DNA from: Paragordius varius
Taxonomy: Eukaryota; Nematomorpha
Length of the DNA: 64,000 bases
Reading direction: 5' to 3'
Assembly: GCA_964247055.1 (NCBI GenBank)
Contig: OZ176052.1
Location: 10,850,001 to 10,914,000 of the forward strand
The position numbers and the translations under genes were made by a program. The notes beneath the pieces were generated by a model. The model was not told where the DNA came from. It ran no database searches and saw only the letters and a program-made list of their open reading frames with translations. The stretch's first letter is position 1. Every line of letters begins with the position of its first letter. Positions 48,558 to 60,557 of this stretch are shown here, in pieces.

Positions 48558-51500
48558 TCAATATTGCGCTATTACAACCCTAAACAATTCTATTTAAATT
48601 ATTTTAAGTATATAGGTAAAAATATTCCATTTTTATGGATTTTTTGGATAGAGCTCTAAACATATCTTCTTGTCGCACGGTTGCTACCCCTCAGTGTATA
48701 TCAATAGTAGGTTTGAATAAATCAACCTTTCTTGATTTTAGGAGTTTCAATCTTACTTTCTTCTTAACCAAAGTTATCAAATAAAATATTATTGCAACAT
48801 TCGTATGCGGCATTAATCATTTTCTTAACAATTTTTGAAAAGATTCCGATTGTTAAGTAAAATGAAATTAACGTGAACATACCAATAAAAATTGATCACG
48901 CACAGAAAGAATTAGTGTGGACCAAATTAGTTGCTTTTTGATGATATCTCTACCAATAATTAAATAATCTATTCTACATTTTTTTGCAAAGCACAATGGG
49001 ATATTTTGCTTTTTTGTCAATTTTAACCTTAAAATTAAATTTCAACACGCAATCATTTTAAATAAATAATATGTGCGCGCATTCGATATATCTATATATA
49101 TAATCTAAAATTAAAATCCTCTTTTCAAACAAAAAACAAAGATAAAATGATAAACGAAATTTATTTTGACCTTAACACAACACATCGACTCTCAAATCCA
49201 ATTTTTTGTTAAATTAAATCCTATCCTTTCATCAATCATACTTTTATTGAACAATGATGCAAATTCAGTATATGAATTTTAAAAAATTAATCTTTTTATA
49301 TTTTTGCAAAGGTTATTTTCAAAATTTTTCATTTTAAAACGAATATAGTATCTATCATACGATAAAAAAGATGCATCTAGGTCAAAGGCTTTCTCGTTTA
49401 ATTATATCTCAAATTATGAAATATACATTTATAAACCGCGCTTCTGTTTAATTTTTTTGGAATTCTCTTTTTTATTTTCATACATTTGGTGTAGTATAAT
49501 TGTAATTAATATATTTTTTTATCATAAAACTTTTTTTTCATAAAATTGTGAAGATAATTTTATTATGTAGAATTTCACATTCAACTGATTACAATAAGCT
49601 TGATAAAAATTTAAGATTCTTGATTTAAAATGCGATTGTTTTAAGCTTTTTGTTTGATTTGTGTTCAAACGGTTATTGTTTGAATTAATCTCTCAAAAGA
49701 GAAAATTTACGATCATTGAAAGAATAAAAAACATGGGATTAATATAACTTTTGGGCTAAATTCCTCCTCTTATATCAATACAAAAACTATTTATACATAT
49801 ATATTTTTTTCAAAATTTTAAAATACCAACATCACAGTTTATTATTGTCAATTGCATTACTAATTAATATTTGATTTATAAAAACTAAAACCCATTTTTG
49901 GGGTGGTTTTATGTAATGCATAGATAACCGATAATTCAAAAATAGCGCATATTGCAAAAACTGATTAATTTTATATTTTATAATTTAATCTTTCATATTG
50001 ATAGAGCATATATAAATTTTATCATCCCCACATCCTTCCTATGGATTGATAAATAATTATTATTACAGTAGCCTATGGTAACAAACAACATATGATTGAA
50101 ATTAAACAATCTTTCCGTCTGTTTTAACATTAATTTTATACATTAATTATAGACAAACTTTGTTCTATACCATACGTTACTGTATTTATGTTGTAAGGCT
50201 AAACACAAAAGGATTAATAGAAAGCCATTTTTTTCAATTTTTTAATTGTTCTAGCTGCTGATGTGAATTATACTGCCTCCTATTAAAATGTAAGGAAATA
50301 CAATAAATCGAGCGATTAGACCTAGTAACCCAAAACACATCCGGAAGAATGTAATATGAAATACAACGAGTAATTTCATAAAATAAACGATTAAATATCA
50401 ACAATAAAATGTATAAAAAAATTGCATATATAGAGTTTTTTGTAAAATTGATCTTAAATTTAACCATACCTTTACTAAAATGGTGTTTTATTATATAGTT
50501 TTTGGTTATTTTTTATATCTTTTGTTAATTTTAACTGGATCAAACTGGTTAAATTAAAATTCTACTATGCGTCAATTTTCCACAACCATATACTGATGAC
50601 GTAAGATATCGGCAAATTTTAGACATAAAGCATTGATTAATTCATCATAAAGATTTATTGTATTATAACAATAGTTAAAAAAGTTTTATGCAATTGATTA
50701 TAGATGTATATAAAATATATATTATAAAAAAATGAATTGGCATAAATATATTCAATAATTACACATGTATGAAAAATTATTCCAATAAAAATTTGCAAAT
50801 AATACTAATATAAAGTATTATTTGAAAAATACAAAAAAATATCCGAATGTGTTGTACTTACTTCATTTTGAAGTAAAAAAAGATGACAAGATGTAATATG
50901 TCGCAAATTTAACCTAATGTATATCTAAATATTATGCTCTCTAAACTTTTTTGCATGATTTTTTATTGTATTGTTGATGTAAACCCTAAGATCAAATTTA
51001 AGTTATTTCGTGACTTCGTAAATATAATGATTAAAAAGTTTGTTAAAAAACTTCCTTATAACCAACCAACCACCTGTAAAAATCGATTCTGATAACTGTT
51101 TTTTATTATGTAAGAAAAGGTTATTTGCATAATTATTAAAAAATCTCTACTGTAACTATAAAAACATCTATTGTAATTTTTTTATTAAATAAGGAAGATG
51201 GATAATTTTATGTTAAAAACAAAACTCGTGTTTTCATGATATTAGAAACATTATCCTTATTCATAGTTTTAAGTTTTATTTAAAAATTAATTCATCATAA
51301 TTTGTAAAATGTGTGATTGTTTTTTTTCTTCATGATTAACACAGGTAAAAAAAATTTTAAACCATGTTTTTTATGTTAAACTCTTATTTATTTCCATGAA
51401 TGCTGTGTTGCACGCGGTTCTTACATATTATTGCGCGTAATGTAAAAAATAAAATATTTCCTTTTTTAAATAAAAAAATGCGTTAAAAAACAGAAAATTA

Positions 51501-52338
51501 AAAATTATAGCGTAAAAAGGAAGTAATTTTTTATTTAACATGATTACTTATTACAGCAGCAAAGTTTGCTGAAGACAGACAACAAACTAACTCAAATAAA
51601 TTGTATATTATATAATTTATTTTTTATGTAACAACCTTTGATATATATGCAAAAAAATATTTTTATCATTCTTAGATGCCTTTTCCTTGATAATAAATGA
51701 AAAAAAATGAAATCGCGAAAAAAGGTGTAAAATAAAAAGTTTAGAGAGATTGTAAGAAACCACAAAAGTTAAAACTAATGTAGCATCAAAAAAGTTAAAA
51801 GAAAGTTTTCACCGAAAATTATTATTATCATCGGACATGATTTTTTATTTGCTTATATCGCGTGTTATAATTCAGCAGCGCACAGGAATAAAGTAATCTA
51901 CTACAATTTTGTGTTTTGATGATGACTTTTAACCTTGCGGCATTATTTGTTTATGTTGTAGTCATAAAATTAATTTTAAAATTTACCTTTTTATTTCCAT
52001 TTTCTAGTTTATTTCCATTTTATATAATTTGACTTTGTGTTGTAACAACTTTATGAATGTTTTATTGCGTGGGAAGAATCGACAATTAATATTATTATTA
52101 TTAAAAATTACATCTGTGTGACTTAAATTATTGATAGAATTAAAGGATGAAAAATTTTGTAGGCCATTAGACAGCTTAATTAAACTTTGTAATCGTTTTT
52201 TTGTGTAAAACAATTAAAATGTTTGGTTGTAATATTTGTTAAGTAATTACCACAGAGTTCACAGAAAAGCGTAACAGTTATTACTCTTTGCTATTGTTTA
52301 AGGGTTAAAATTTCGGTATATTCAATCTCAGAATTTTA
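48558..52338. other. Gene-poor AT-rich stretch of 3.8 kb
   Basis: It lies between the 5' end of ELP6 and the 3' end of the tau-tubulin kinase gene, both on the minus strand. It should include the ELP6 promoter and the long kinase 3' UTR. A 77-codon minus-strand frame at 50234-50467 starts with Met and has one hydrophobic segment, but nothing supports it as a gene. No repeat end was recognised. Confidence 0.4.
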
Positions 52339-55300
52339 TTAATTTTTGATTGTCAAAGTTTGTTGCTCTAGTGTTGGGGCGAAATTATTTTTTGGTTTAG
52401 TGATAATTAAAGTTTGTTGTTTTGGTAGTATTACAAAAGATTTAGAACCTTGATCATTTTCATTATTCATATTATTACTATTTTTATACTGACTAAAGAT
52501 GCCTGTAGCCAAAATAACAGGCGAAGAGTGTCTGGAAAGATTGGAAGTTCTATGTGGGGACGATACTTTTCCAGCTTTAGTGACAACTATTTCAGGGTTA
52601 CTTTTGCGGTTAAACCGAGCAATTTTATCGCGCACGTTAGAACCGGAAATACCAACTGCTTTATTCAAACTCCTGATTTCATCATAGGTTTTAATTGTGC
52701 TAAACTTGCTTTTTGATAAATCATGGTTACCCCTCTCTGCCCTCAGCAAGATTGGATTGTTTAAAACAAGATTATTGCTTTTATCTTTATATTCTAAGTA
52801 TCTATCATCATCGGTATTTGTTTCGTTAGTGTCATTGCAATTAATATTGCCACGATTTTTTCCATGACTGACATGGACCGGCTGATGCTTATGTTTATAA
52901 CGCTTGAAATGGGCCAAGGAACAATTGTGCCCAGGCTTTGGGTCAATGGTAACATGGCCCCATTTCGGATCAATTTTTGTCACCATATCTTCTTCATTAT
53001 CGAGTCCGATGATGCCATTCCCAGCAAATGAGTCATCATTTGTTTTAAAGTCTGCGATATTGGCATGCTCATAAATGACATCATTTTCATAATTGTCAGA
53101 ATTTATGTTTTCGTTGCTATGGAAATGTTGTAATTCATCATTTGAAAAAGAATTGGTATTATGGTGTGTTCCATTGAGGTAACCCCCACGTTCCCATACA
53201 TACTTTTGATACTGATTGTCTATATTAATATTATTAAAAACTGCATGATTGTTTGTTTCGTTTTGAAACCGATTAGATAAAATTTCTTTCTTCGTATTTT
53301 TGTAAGCGGGCAAGTCAATATTCACTGTTTTTTGGCGAGTAGTACAAGTGTGTACAACATTGTTATCATTATTAATATTATGGTAAGGTGAATATATATT
53401 ATAGGCAGACGATACGTCTTTTTCATTTTCAAACGATAATTGCGTACTCGGTGACGATAAAAGACTGGACGAATAATTGTTGCGAAGATGGCGTGCTGAA
53501 TTGGAATCTCTTATTTCCGTTTCCGTTAACCTGCGCTGATAAGGTTCGTCCGTGACACTTAATTGATTATTATCATTTGATCGGATGTTTGACATGGAAT
53601 CCCTACCATCTCCATTTTCTCCATTATTATTGTTCTTATTAAACCGTGATTGTTTTAGCCGGCGTCTGTGCTGCTTATGCAAATAACGGGCTTTATTATC
53701 AACGTCCAAAGCCAAGCAATGAGAATCCATGTTTGTGGGCAATTCACCGACGGGTTTAGCGGATAAAATGACTGAGCTATCGCCTCGACCTGAATCGTAC
53801 CCACCGCTAATTGATTTTGCGTCAGGGCGAATTGGGAAATCTTTGCAAGTATCATTATCACTTTTATTAGGCTTGGTACCATTCATATTGAGGTAAAAAA
53901 CGCGATGTAATGATTTGGGTGGTTTGGGCCGTAGCAAACATGTGTTTTGACAATCCGTATTCTCTTTTTGACTTTTATCGTAGGTATATTTATTAGATTG
54001 CACATTGGATGGAAGTATAGAAATTTCTTGTGGTTGAAAATGACAACGATAAAAATCATCTCCATTAGGACATGAGTGTGTCATGATATCTAGCGGTAAC
54101 TGATTATGGGTATCATGGCCTAAACTTTTATTTCTGGCTTTGGGTGATGGCGGTAGCTTTGTGTTCATGTTTGTGTATACCCAATCATTGTTGATGACAT
54201 AGATGTTTTGGGAGACAGATGGATTGGAGGTAGGGCTACTTGATATATTTTTGGGTTTATCCATGAAATTTGCCATATTTTCATGGCTTGCATCAAATGT
54301 ACTGTTGGCGCAAATGGGTTGTTGAAGATAATGTATTTGTTGAGCTATATTATCACAGTTATCGGTTTGATGGGTGTTTTGAATATTAGCGCAAGGAATG
54401 GATTCATGATTATCATTCTTAATATCCTGATCCCCAAGTTCGCAATGTTTTAAGATTTTTGATATATGGTTTACATTATTATCTTGAAAATTGAAATCGA
54501 TCATATTTTTATTGTTGAAATTATTATAAACTGGTAATGAATTGGACTTCCCAACTTTGTGTTCGGTGGTCGTAGAGCCAGGTAAATATATTAACCTTTC
54601 ATGTTTTGTAGTTTTAGGCGTTATATTTTTTGATTTGTTTAGAATACTATTGCTGTCATTTGTTAAATTAATATAATGTGTTTGAAGTAAAACCGCGGCA
54701 TTTTTAATTTTTGGTTGCTCCATCGCTCTTTGTTGCTGTTTTATGGTAACGTATGCTTTAGGTTGCGTGTTTGTATTGTAGGTGGTAGTTTTTGTTATTT
54801 GTGGAGAAGAATTAAATGAGTCAAATTTTTTTAAAGCTTTAAATCGATCAGAGTGACTACTTTTACCATTCATTTCCTCGTCCGCTTCGCCATTATCGGA
54901 AATTATTAGGGCTTTGGTGCTTGTTGTGAGGCCTTTTTTATCGCCTATTGATTTCATTGCTAAACTGTTAACATTGAAAGGGCCAAGACCATTTTTCAGT
55001 CTGTTGGTATCGATAGGTGACGTGGCATTTTGATTACCATTACGGATCCAAATTTTAGCTATTTCATTTGTGGTACAGTTAGCGCCAATATTTGCATCAA
55101 CCGAGTGTTGCCGATTTGAAAGATCAGGACTTACAGGGCCATTTTCCTCCCAATCATAAAGATGGTCATCTGTTATACCAAGTCGCATCATCCAATCATT
55201 GAAAAGATTGGAAATAACTTTGTAATCAGGTACGTCATAGTAATCAGTGAGTTCTGTCAAGTATTGGTATAAAAAGAAAAGTTCGATAAAAGTGTTTGAT

Positions 55301-56370
55301 GACGTGTTGTTGCAGTGTAAATCGGTGTTTGACCTGTATCGCCTTTTAGTATCCGAGTTTGGGGGATTGACAAGCAATTCATAAAAGTTACAATGTTCTT
55401 TCAATCTAGCCACCTGATCTTTATCCTTTATTTTGCGCCAAGGGAGATAACCCAAACTTAACTCCACCAACACATAGAAAAATGACCACATGTCATCGAC
55501 CCGACACAAATCTTTGTTTTTGTGAGCATTCAAAGAGGCATATCTAACCGTGCCTCGGAAGCCTGCCGCAGACCTTGGAGCTCGTGGTTTCCCAGTAACA
55601 TCGGTGTATTGGCGTGACAGACCGAAATCTAACGCATATATAGTTTTATCTCTGGCATATGTTTTATCGCTTTTCCTAGGCCAAGATGATAAAGAATCAA
55701 AAAGAGTGGAATCCGATGAAATGGCGAAATTAGATGGTTTTATATCACGATGTAGAAATCCGGCTTCGTGGATACTTTCGATAGCCTTAAGAATTTGTTT
55801 AGCAACCAGAACCACTGTTTCTGGACTGAAGCAACATCCAGGTCTTAGACGTCGTAATTGTGCCAAGTTTTTCCCTTTAAGTGACATCACCATATAACTG
55901 TATCGTTCATTACGACCGCATCCATAAAGCTTACAAAAATTTGGTTTATTTTGAAGTCTTTTAAGCACATAAACCTCCATTTTGAGAACCTGCTTTGAGG
56001 GAGCAAGGGGCATTAAAAAATCATTGGGAATATTTTTGGGATGACTAGATAAGCACACCAATGGTTCAATTTTAATAGCAACCCGTTGATTTGACTGATC
56101 GCTAAGATCAATAGCTTCGTATATGTCACCAAATCCTCCTCCGCCAATTTTACGAATAATTTTCCACCGATCTTTAACGATTTCCCCGCTGTTAACTTCC
56201 ATTAAACTGTTGATTTTTAATTTTCTTTTACCATCGCTTATATAATCATGCGTTTCCATTTTTAAAGCTTCATAGTTATTGGAATATAAAGGTGGTACAC
56301 AAGAATACTTTTCCAAAAAGAAAAAATTGTTATTTTGCACATTATAACAGGGATTCGTATCAATTATCAT
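52339..56370 (-). CDS. Tau-tubulin kinase (TTBK/Asator family, CK1 group)
   Basis: Ser/Thr kinase that phosphorylates microtubule-associated proteins and acts at microtubules and the basal body. A single uninterrupted frame of 1343 aa. The kinase domain spans about residues 66-400: WKIIRKIGGGGFGDIYEA with Gly loop 75-81, VAIK with Lys100, KQVLKMEVYVLKRLQ, FLHRDIKPSNFA with catalytic Asp209, ALDFGLSRQYTDVTG with Asp248, and AGFRGTVRYASLNAHKNKDL. A stretch near residues 225-243 (SLSSWPRKSDKTYARDK) extends the loop before DFG compared with vertebrate TTBKs. Residues 400-1343 are low-complexity and Asn/Ser-rich with no domain I recognise; the last part is basic (about 1250-1310). The start follows the VGAT-like stop by 92 nt on the same strand. 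No intron interrupts 4 kb of coding sequence, unlike the neighbours. Confidence 0.95.
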   Translation of the reverse strand: MIIDTNPCYNVQNNNFFFLEKYSCVPPLYSNNYEALKMETHDYISDGKRKLKINSLMEVNSGEIVKDRWKIIRKIGGGGFGDIYEAIDLSDQSNQRVAIKIEPLVCLSSHPKNIPNDFLMPLAPSKQVLKMEVYVLKRLQNKPNFCKLYGCGRNERYSYMVMSLKGKNLAQLRRLRPGCCFSPETVVLVAKQILKAIESIHEAGFLHRDIKPSNFAISSDSTLFDSLSSWPRKSDKTYARDKTIYALDFGLSRQYTDVTGKPRAPRSAAGFRGTVRYASLNAHKNKDLCRVDDMWSFFYVLVELSLGYLPWRKIKDKDQVARLKEHCNFYELLVNPPNSDTKRRYRSNTDLHCNNTSSNTFIELFFLYQYLTELTDYYDVPDYKVISNLFNDWMMRLGITDDHLYDWEENGPVSPDLSNRQHSVDANIGANCTTNEIAKIWIRNGNQNATSPIDTNRLKNGLGPFNVNSLAMKSIGDKKGLTTSTKALIISDNGEADEEMNGKSSHSDRFKALKKFDSFNSSPQITKTTTYNTNTQPKAYVTIKQQQRAMEQPKIKNAAVLLQTHYINLTNDSNSILNKSKNITPKTTKHERLIYLPGSTTTEHKVGKSNSLPVYNNFNNKNMIDFNFQDNNVNHISKILKHCELGDQDIKNDNHESIPCANIQNTHQTDNCDNIAQQIHYLQQPICANSTFDASHENMANFMDKPKNISSSPTSNPSVSQNIYVINNDWVYTNMNTKLPPSPKARNKSLGHDTHNQLPLDIMTHSCPNGDDFYRCHFQPQEISILPSNVQSNKYTYDKSQKENTDCQNTCLLRPKPPKSLHRVFYLNMNGTKPNKSDNDTCKDFPIRPDAKSISGGYDSGRGDSSVILSAKPVGELPTNMDSHCLALDVDNKARYLHKQHRRRLKQSRFNKNNNNGENGDGRDSMSNIRSNDNNQLSVTDEPYQRRLTETEIRDSNSARHLRNNYSSSLLSSPSTQLSFENEKDVSSAYNIYSPYHNINNDNNVVHTCTTRQKTVNIDLPAYKNTKKEILSNRFQNETNNHAVFNNINIDNQYQKYVWERGGYLNGTHHNTNSFSNDELQHFHSNENINSDNYENDVIYEHANIADFKTNDDSFAGNGIIGLDNEEDMVTKIDPKWGHVTIDPKPGHNCSLAHFKRYKHKHQPVHVSHGKNRGNINCNDTNETNTDDDRYLEYKDKSNNLVLNNPILLRAERGNHDLSKSKFSTIKTYDEIRSLNKAVGISGSNVRDKIARFNRKSNPEIVVTKAGKVSSPHRTSNLSRHSSPVILATGIFSQYKNSNNMNNENDQGSKSFVILPKQQTLIITKPKNNFAPTLEQQTLTIKN

Positions 56371-56462
56371 TTATTTTAAATAAATAAAAAAAAATAATTT
56401 TCAAAGTCAAATCTTAACACACCTGCTTTTTAGGATGCGTGAATCACATATGTATATATAAT
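56371..56462 (-). promoter_or_regulatory. 92-nt spacer between VGAT-like and TTBK-like genes
   Basis: The whole distance from the transporter's stop to the kinase's first Met. It holds AAAAAGCAG and TTAAG as possible acceptors but no strong pyrimidine tract and no AATAAA. It is very short for two independently transcribed genes. Confidence 0.35.
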
Positions 56463-57912
56463 TTATGAATTTATTGCTGTATTTAATGCAATAAAAGAAT
56501 ATATTATACCAATTGTACCGAATAACATTCCAAATATAATGATTGACAATTCAAAATAAAAAAATTTCGTGGACAATGTTTTTCCCTTTAATTTTATGTG
56601 AAAGTAGCATGGCCAAACAAAAGATAAAAGCGTGCCGGTAAAGCAGCCAATAAGTCCCATTAAATTGTTAAAATATGGTATCATAACTGCCATAATTAAT
56701 GTTATAGCAATGAGAAATAATCTCAAAAGTATTGCCCAATTTTTAAATTTAAGTCCATTTAAATCCATGCATGAAGGAAATCTTTCATTATTAAAAAATG
56801 ACGTTTCAATTAATTCGGCCGCTGCAAAATAGGGCAGTGGGTATGAAAACAACGCCTTGCATACCAAAATAAAATTTACTAACATTTTAATCTTCAAATT
56901 TTCTAAATTGTTGGTGATGACTTCTTGAGTGTATAGTCCATATGTCACATAGCCAATATACCTAATATTACTATATATTTTACCCAAATAAGGCTTTGAA
57001 TAAAGCAGCAGCAATGTGGCTCCATTTTAACATAGGTTTGAAGTCTTCATTATGACTCAAGTTCCCTTCTAACGCTGGTAGGAACATATGAGATGTATAA
57101 CTAAAAACGATAACGCCCATAGAAACAGGAAAGTTCCATATATCAATTTTAAATTTTACATCCCGCCAATGCCAGTATTGTATTTTTAACACGCAATAAA
57201 CAATAACGATTATATTGATGAGTAAATGAACAATAGTACATGCAAAACTGAATCTCGATATCCCTGTCAGAGTTTTGATAAAGGCACATGGAATGAGGCA
57301 CAAACAACATAATGACATCCATGATACAGAGGACAATTTAACATATGGCAGAGCACCTTTCATAAGATCCCCGCACAAAACTACATATAGGATACATGTC
57401 ATAAGTAGTTCAATTAGTTGCGCCCCATTAACCACTATACTACCCCAAGTTTTTCCCCATACGGCTTGAGATATTGCCACATAACTGTTTCGTATCCTGT
57501 AATTAACGGCTACCTGAGATCTTTGTTCACAAGCTACATTGTTGTAATTAATTACTGGTCGCATTACTGTTTCTTCACGGGTTTCATATAAGCATTCAAT
57601 CAATATACAGCCCGTATAGTAACATATATAGGCTGCAAAGACCATAGCTAGTATTGCCCAATAACCGCCATTTAATACAGCATACGGCAGGCTAACGATG
57701 AACATTCCCTATGAAAAATATAAAAACGGAATGATTTTGATCATTATGAGTGGTTTAGAAAGCAGTATTACCTGAATAGCGTTCGTTACATTCCATCCTG
57801 CTTGCCAGGGTGTTATTTGGTTGCCCGGAATATCTCTATTTGTCCAAGTTGTATCCCTCCTTTCCAATTTTCCTTTTGCTCTTGTTGGCGGAAACGGTAA
57901 ATCTTCTACCAT
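56463..57912 (-). CDS. Vesicular inhibitory amino acid transporter (VGAT/SLC32, unc-47)
   Basis: Synaptic-vesicle transporter that loads GABA or glycine using the proton gradient (AAAP superfamily). Three exons: 57912-57772, 57708-56984, 56961-56463, giving 454 aa. ITPWQAGWNVTNAIQ and GMFIVSLPYAVLNGGY form the first membrane segment, with the family's exact spacing. LIELLMTCILYVVLCGDLM, FPVSMGVIVFSYTSHMFLPA, EVITNNLENLKIKMLVNFIL and KALFSYPLPYFAAAELIE are near-diagnostic of SLC32. An in-frame TAA lies 9 nt before the ATG, fixing the start; the cytosolic N-terminus is short (about 40 aa before the first membrane segment, against more than 100 in vertebrates). The second intron is only 22 nt. 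Presence of this gene implies inhibitory neurons or similar secretory cells. Confidence 0.95.
56962..56983 (-). other. Ultra-short intron (22 nt) in the VGAT-like gene
   Basis: On the minus strand it begins GTAAAATATA and ends ATATTAG. Splicing joins LFKALFG to YIGYVTYGLYTQEV, which aligns without a gap to the conserved VGAT stretch [20 protein letters not shown]. Retention gives an immediate TAA, and 22 is not a multiple of 3, so an inert in-frame insertion cannot explain it. Confidence 0.85.
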
Positions 57913-59620
57913 TGGCTTTAGTTAGTGCTAAAGGTACAAATAAAATTATGTTTTACTCTTTTTTGTTTTTCATATTATTAAAACAGAGAATGAGATTCAC
58001 TAACTCCAATTTACTTAATGGATTCCTTCATATTTTAATAATATCCTTAAAAGTAATGATTTTTGGATATATGGCAAAACAGTTAAGAATACACTGTTGT
58101 AAAATAAATTTAATAAAGTGTCGTGACATTTTAATTAAAATAAAATATTAATGTTTATATTTGTTTCCATAAAAGTTATAGTGCGCCTCATATATTGTGT
58201 GCGAAAAACTTTATTGATTGCTTTAATGGATGTTAACGCTTCTCTAAATAGTTAATGGCGTAGAAAATAAAAATATTAATTTTATTTAATTCATATTTAT
58301 TTGGAAATTTGGCACTTCAAAAACTATTGTTGATATAAAAAAGTAATTAAAACTATTTACTAGAAGTGGTGTATTAATAAATTTATTTCATCGTCATCTT
58401 GATTTTAAAGTTTTATAAAATATATAATTAACCGCTTGCCGAATATATTATTTATATTTTTGGTTTCTAAAGACCAATATTTATCCATACTCACAATAAA
58501 TATTTTAACAATTATCTTGTTATATAATAGTTATTAAGGGGGAAATTATAGGGTTAGAGACCAGCCATGTTTATTTTTTGTATATTTTGATTGTTAGGTC
58601 CCGTCATTTGTTAAAAATCGTCATTCGATTTTAAGATACCATTATTTTCATGTCTTACATATTTTATAAAAAATTAATATATTCTTTTTTAGATGTCTTA
58701 ATGTTTTGGGCGAAAATATATTGAACATTTAATATAATATTGTAAAAGAGATCGAAACAATTTTAAAAGTGGTAAAAAACACCAAACTATTTTATGATTA
58801 ATATCGATAAATGAATGATATGTATAACACCGTCTATTTGTTTGTTAGGTATGAGTTAAAATATTTTGAAATAAAATTGGCATTTCAAATATAAACGTTT
58901 TTGTATTATTATAGCTCATAATATTTTTGCTATTTTAAAAAAGACCCACCCTATTTAAATCTTTCATCTTATCCTCATTTTGTTAATGGCTTCTAATAAC
59001 TAAACTAAATAAATCACATGTAAAAAGGGGTTAATTTGTCATTAAAAATATTCAAAATTAGGGCTATTGAAATTTTTAATATATTTATATAAATATATAT
59101 AATGCCTATTTGCCTATATATAATTTCTTCGTACTGATCAATGCTTAATCAGATACGATTTAAAATATTTGATCAAGATTGCCTATAGAAATATTATAGA
59201 TCATAAGATAAAAAATATCTGATAAAACTGGTACATCGGAAGTACTGCTTTAAAAAATTGATAAACACTTTCCGATATGATTCGATTCCGCTAAAATTAT
59301 ATCACTTTCCCTAAGAATTTTGATTCAAAAAATTTTTAAGAAGCCACAATTGCGTCTTTTTCGTCCCTAGGACTGGATCTATTAAAACTTTTCTAGGCTA
59401 AAAATATTTATTGAATTAAATGTAAATTACTTGTTTATAGTTTTTTAATAAAGCGGTTACTTTTGATATATTTTTCCTTAAATTTGAATTACAATTTAGC
59501 TTAACTTTCTTTTTAAAAGAAAACAAATATACAAAAATATATATTAAATATATAGAATTTTGCGACGATTTTTATGAAATGTAGGCTCATTCGGATTAAA
59601 TAGAAAAATTTATTCATGTT
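57913..59620. other. 5' flank of VGAT-like gene and AT-rich spacer
   Basis: The VGAT-like promoter must lie at the start of this stretch. A plus-strand open frame to 58151 overlaps the first VGAT exon and is a shadow. The remainder is AT-rich without recognisable exons or repeat ends. Confidence 0.4.
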
Positions 59621-59624
59621 TTAT

Positions 59625-60300
59625 AGAAATGCGCCGAACATGATCAGCTCAATATAAATTAGCCCCTGTATATTCCGTTAAATGGCACCTTTTGCAAAAA
59701 CACTATCCAAAAAATAAAGTTTAAACTATTTTTTTCCCTAATTTATGAGATTATCAAACAATACCCAATATATCAAACAAACTTAGCCCATCGCTTTTTG
59801 GAAAACGCCGCTGTATAGGACTTTACCATCTATAAAATACGACATCAGGCCAACATATGGTGGCTTTGAAGCAATTTTCTTTTAAGTCATTAGACTAGAT
59901 AAAGTCAATTATGAATTTAGGTATTTCCCTAAGGACAAAATAAAATAATAGGCCCTATTATGTTAAATATGCCATCATTTAAAATTAACTTGGTTTTGAC
60001 GCAATTTGAAACTTATGAGCCTGCATTTCATGCATAAAGACATAACTTTATCGCTTTTTATATTAACGAACAAGGACCCTATGTTAAATATGCCACCATA
60101 AAAAAATAGCGTGGATTTGGAGCAACTTTTGGAGAATCTATGAGACTATATGGAATCAATTATTGTTTTTTGGTTTTTCCCATATGGCGAAAATTTTAAT
60201 GAACTGCCAATTAGCCCATACGATCCTATCCTATGTTAAACAGGCCACCATATTAAGTTGATGTGGCTTGGAAACTTCGGTAAAATACCATATATTATCA
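59625..60300. repeat. Diverged copy of the satellite-like family
   Basis: ATGCGCCGAACATGATCAGC, then TTCCGTTAAATGGCACCTTT, CATATGGTGGCTTTGAAGCA and TATGAGACTATATGGAATCA follow the same order of themes as the 29310-31100 array, but are strongly diverged. Units are spaced roughly 130-160 bp. Confidence 0.45.
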
Positions 60301-60322
60301 ATAATCTTTTTTTTATATAAAG

Positions 60323-60557
60323 CAAGGGTCCAACACGCGGCCCTCCGAGACTTTATGTGGAGCCAGAAAAGTTTTTGAACTCCATACTGTGCAAAAATAT
60401 GCTCACAAATTTTACTAAAAATGATATTTATTAGACAATTTTTTGTAAGTCTGTATAATTGTTATATTGTGTTTCCTTTTTACAGTCTTATAATTAAAAT
60501 CCAAAATATTATTAATAAATGCCCATGCCCGCGAAGCAATTAGTATTGGACACCCTG
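60323..60557. mobile_element. Short hAT-like MITE, about 235 bp
   Basis: The left end is CAAGGGTCCAACACGCGGCC. The right end on the opposite strand is CAGGGTGTCCAATACTAATT with GCGGGC further in. The flanks ATATAAAG and GTATAACA match at only five of eight positions, so the target-site duplication is uncertain. It directly follows the satellite-like block. Confidence 0.45.

Noticed and set aside
50234-50467. 77-codon minus-strand frame with a hydrophobic segment, as a small membrane protein gene
   Set aside because: No recognisable family, no splice partners found, and AT-rich DNA readily gives Ile/Phe/Tyr-rich frames.
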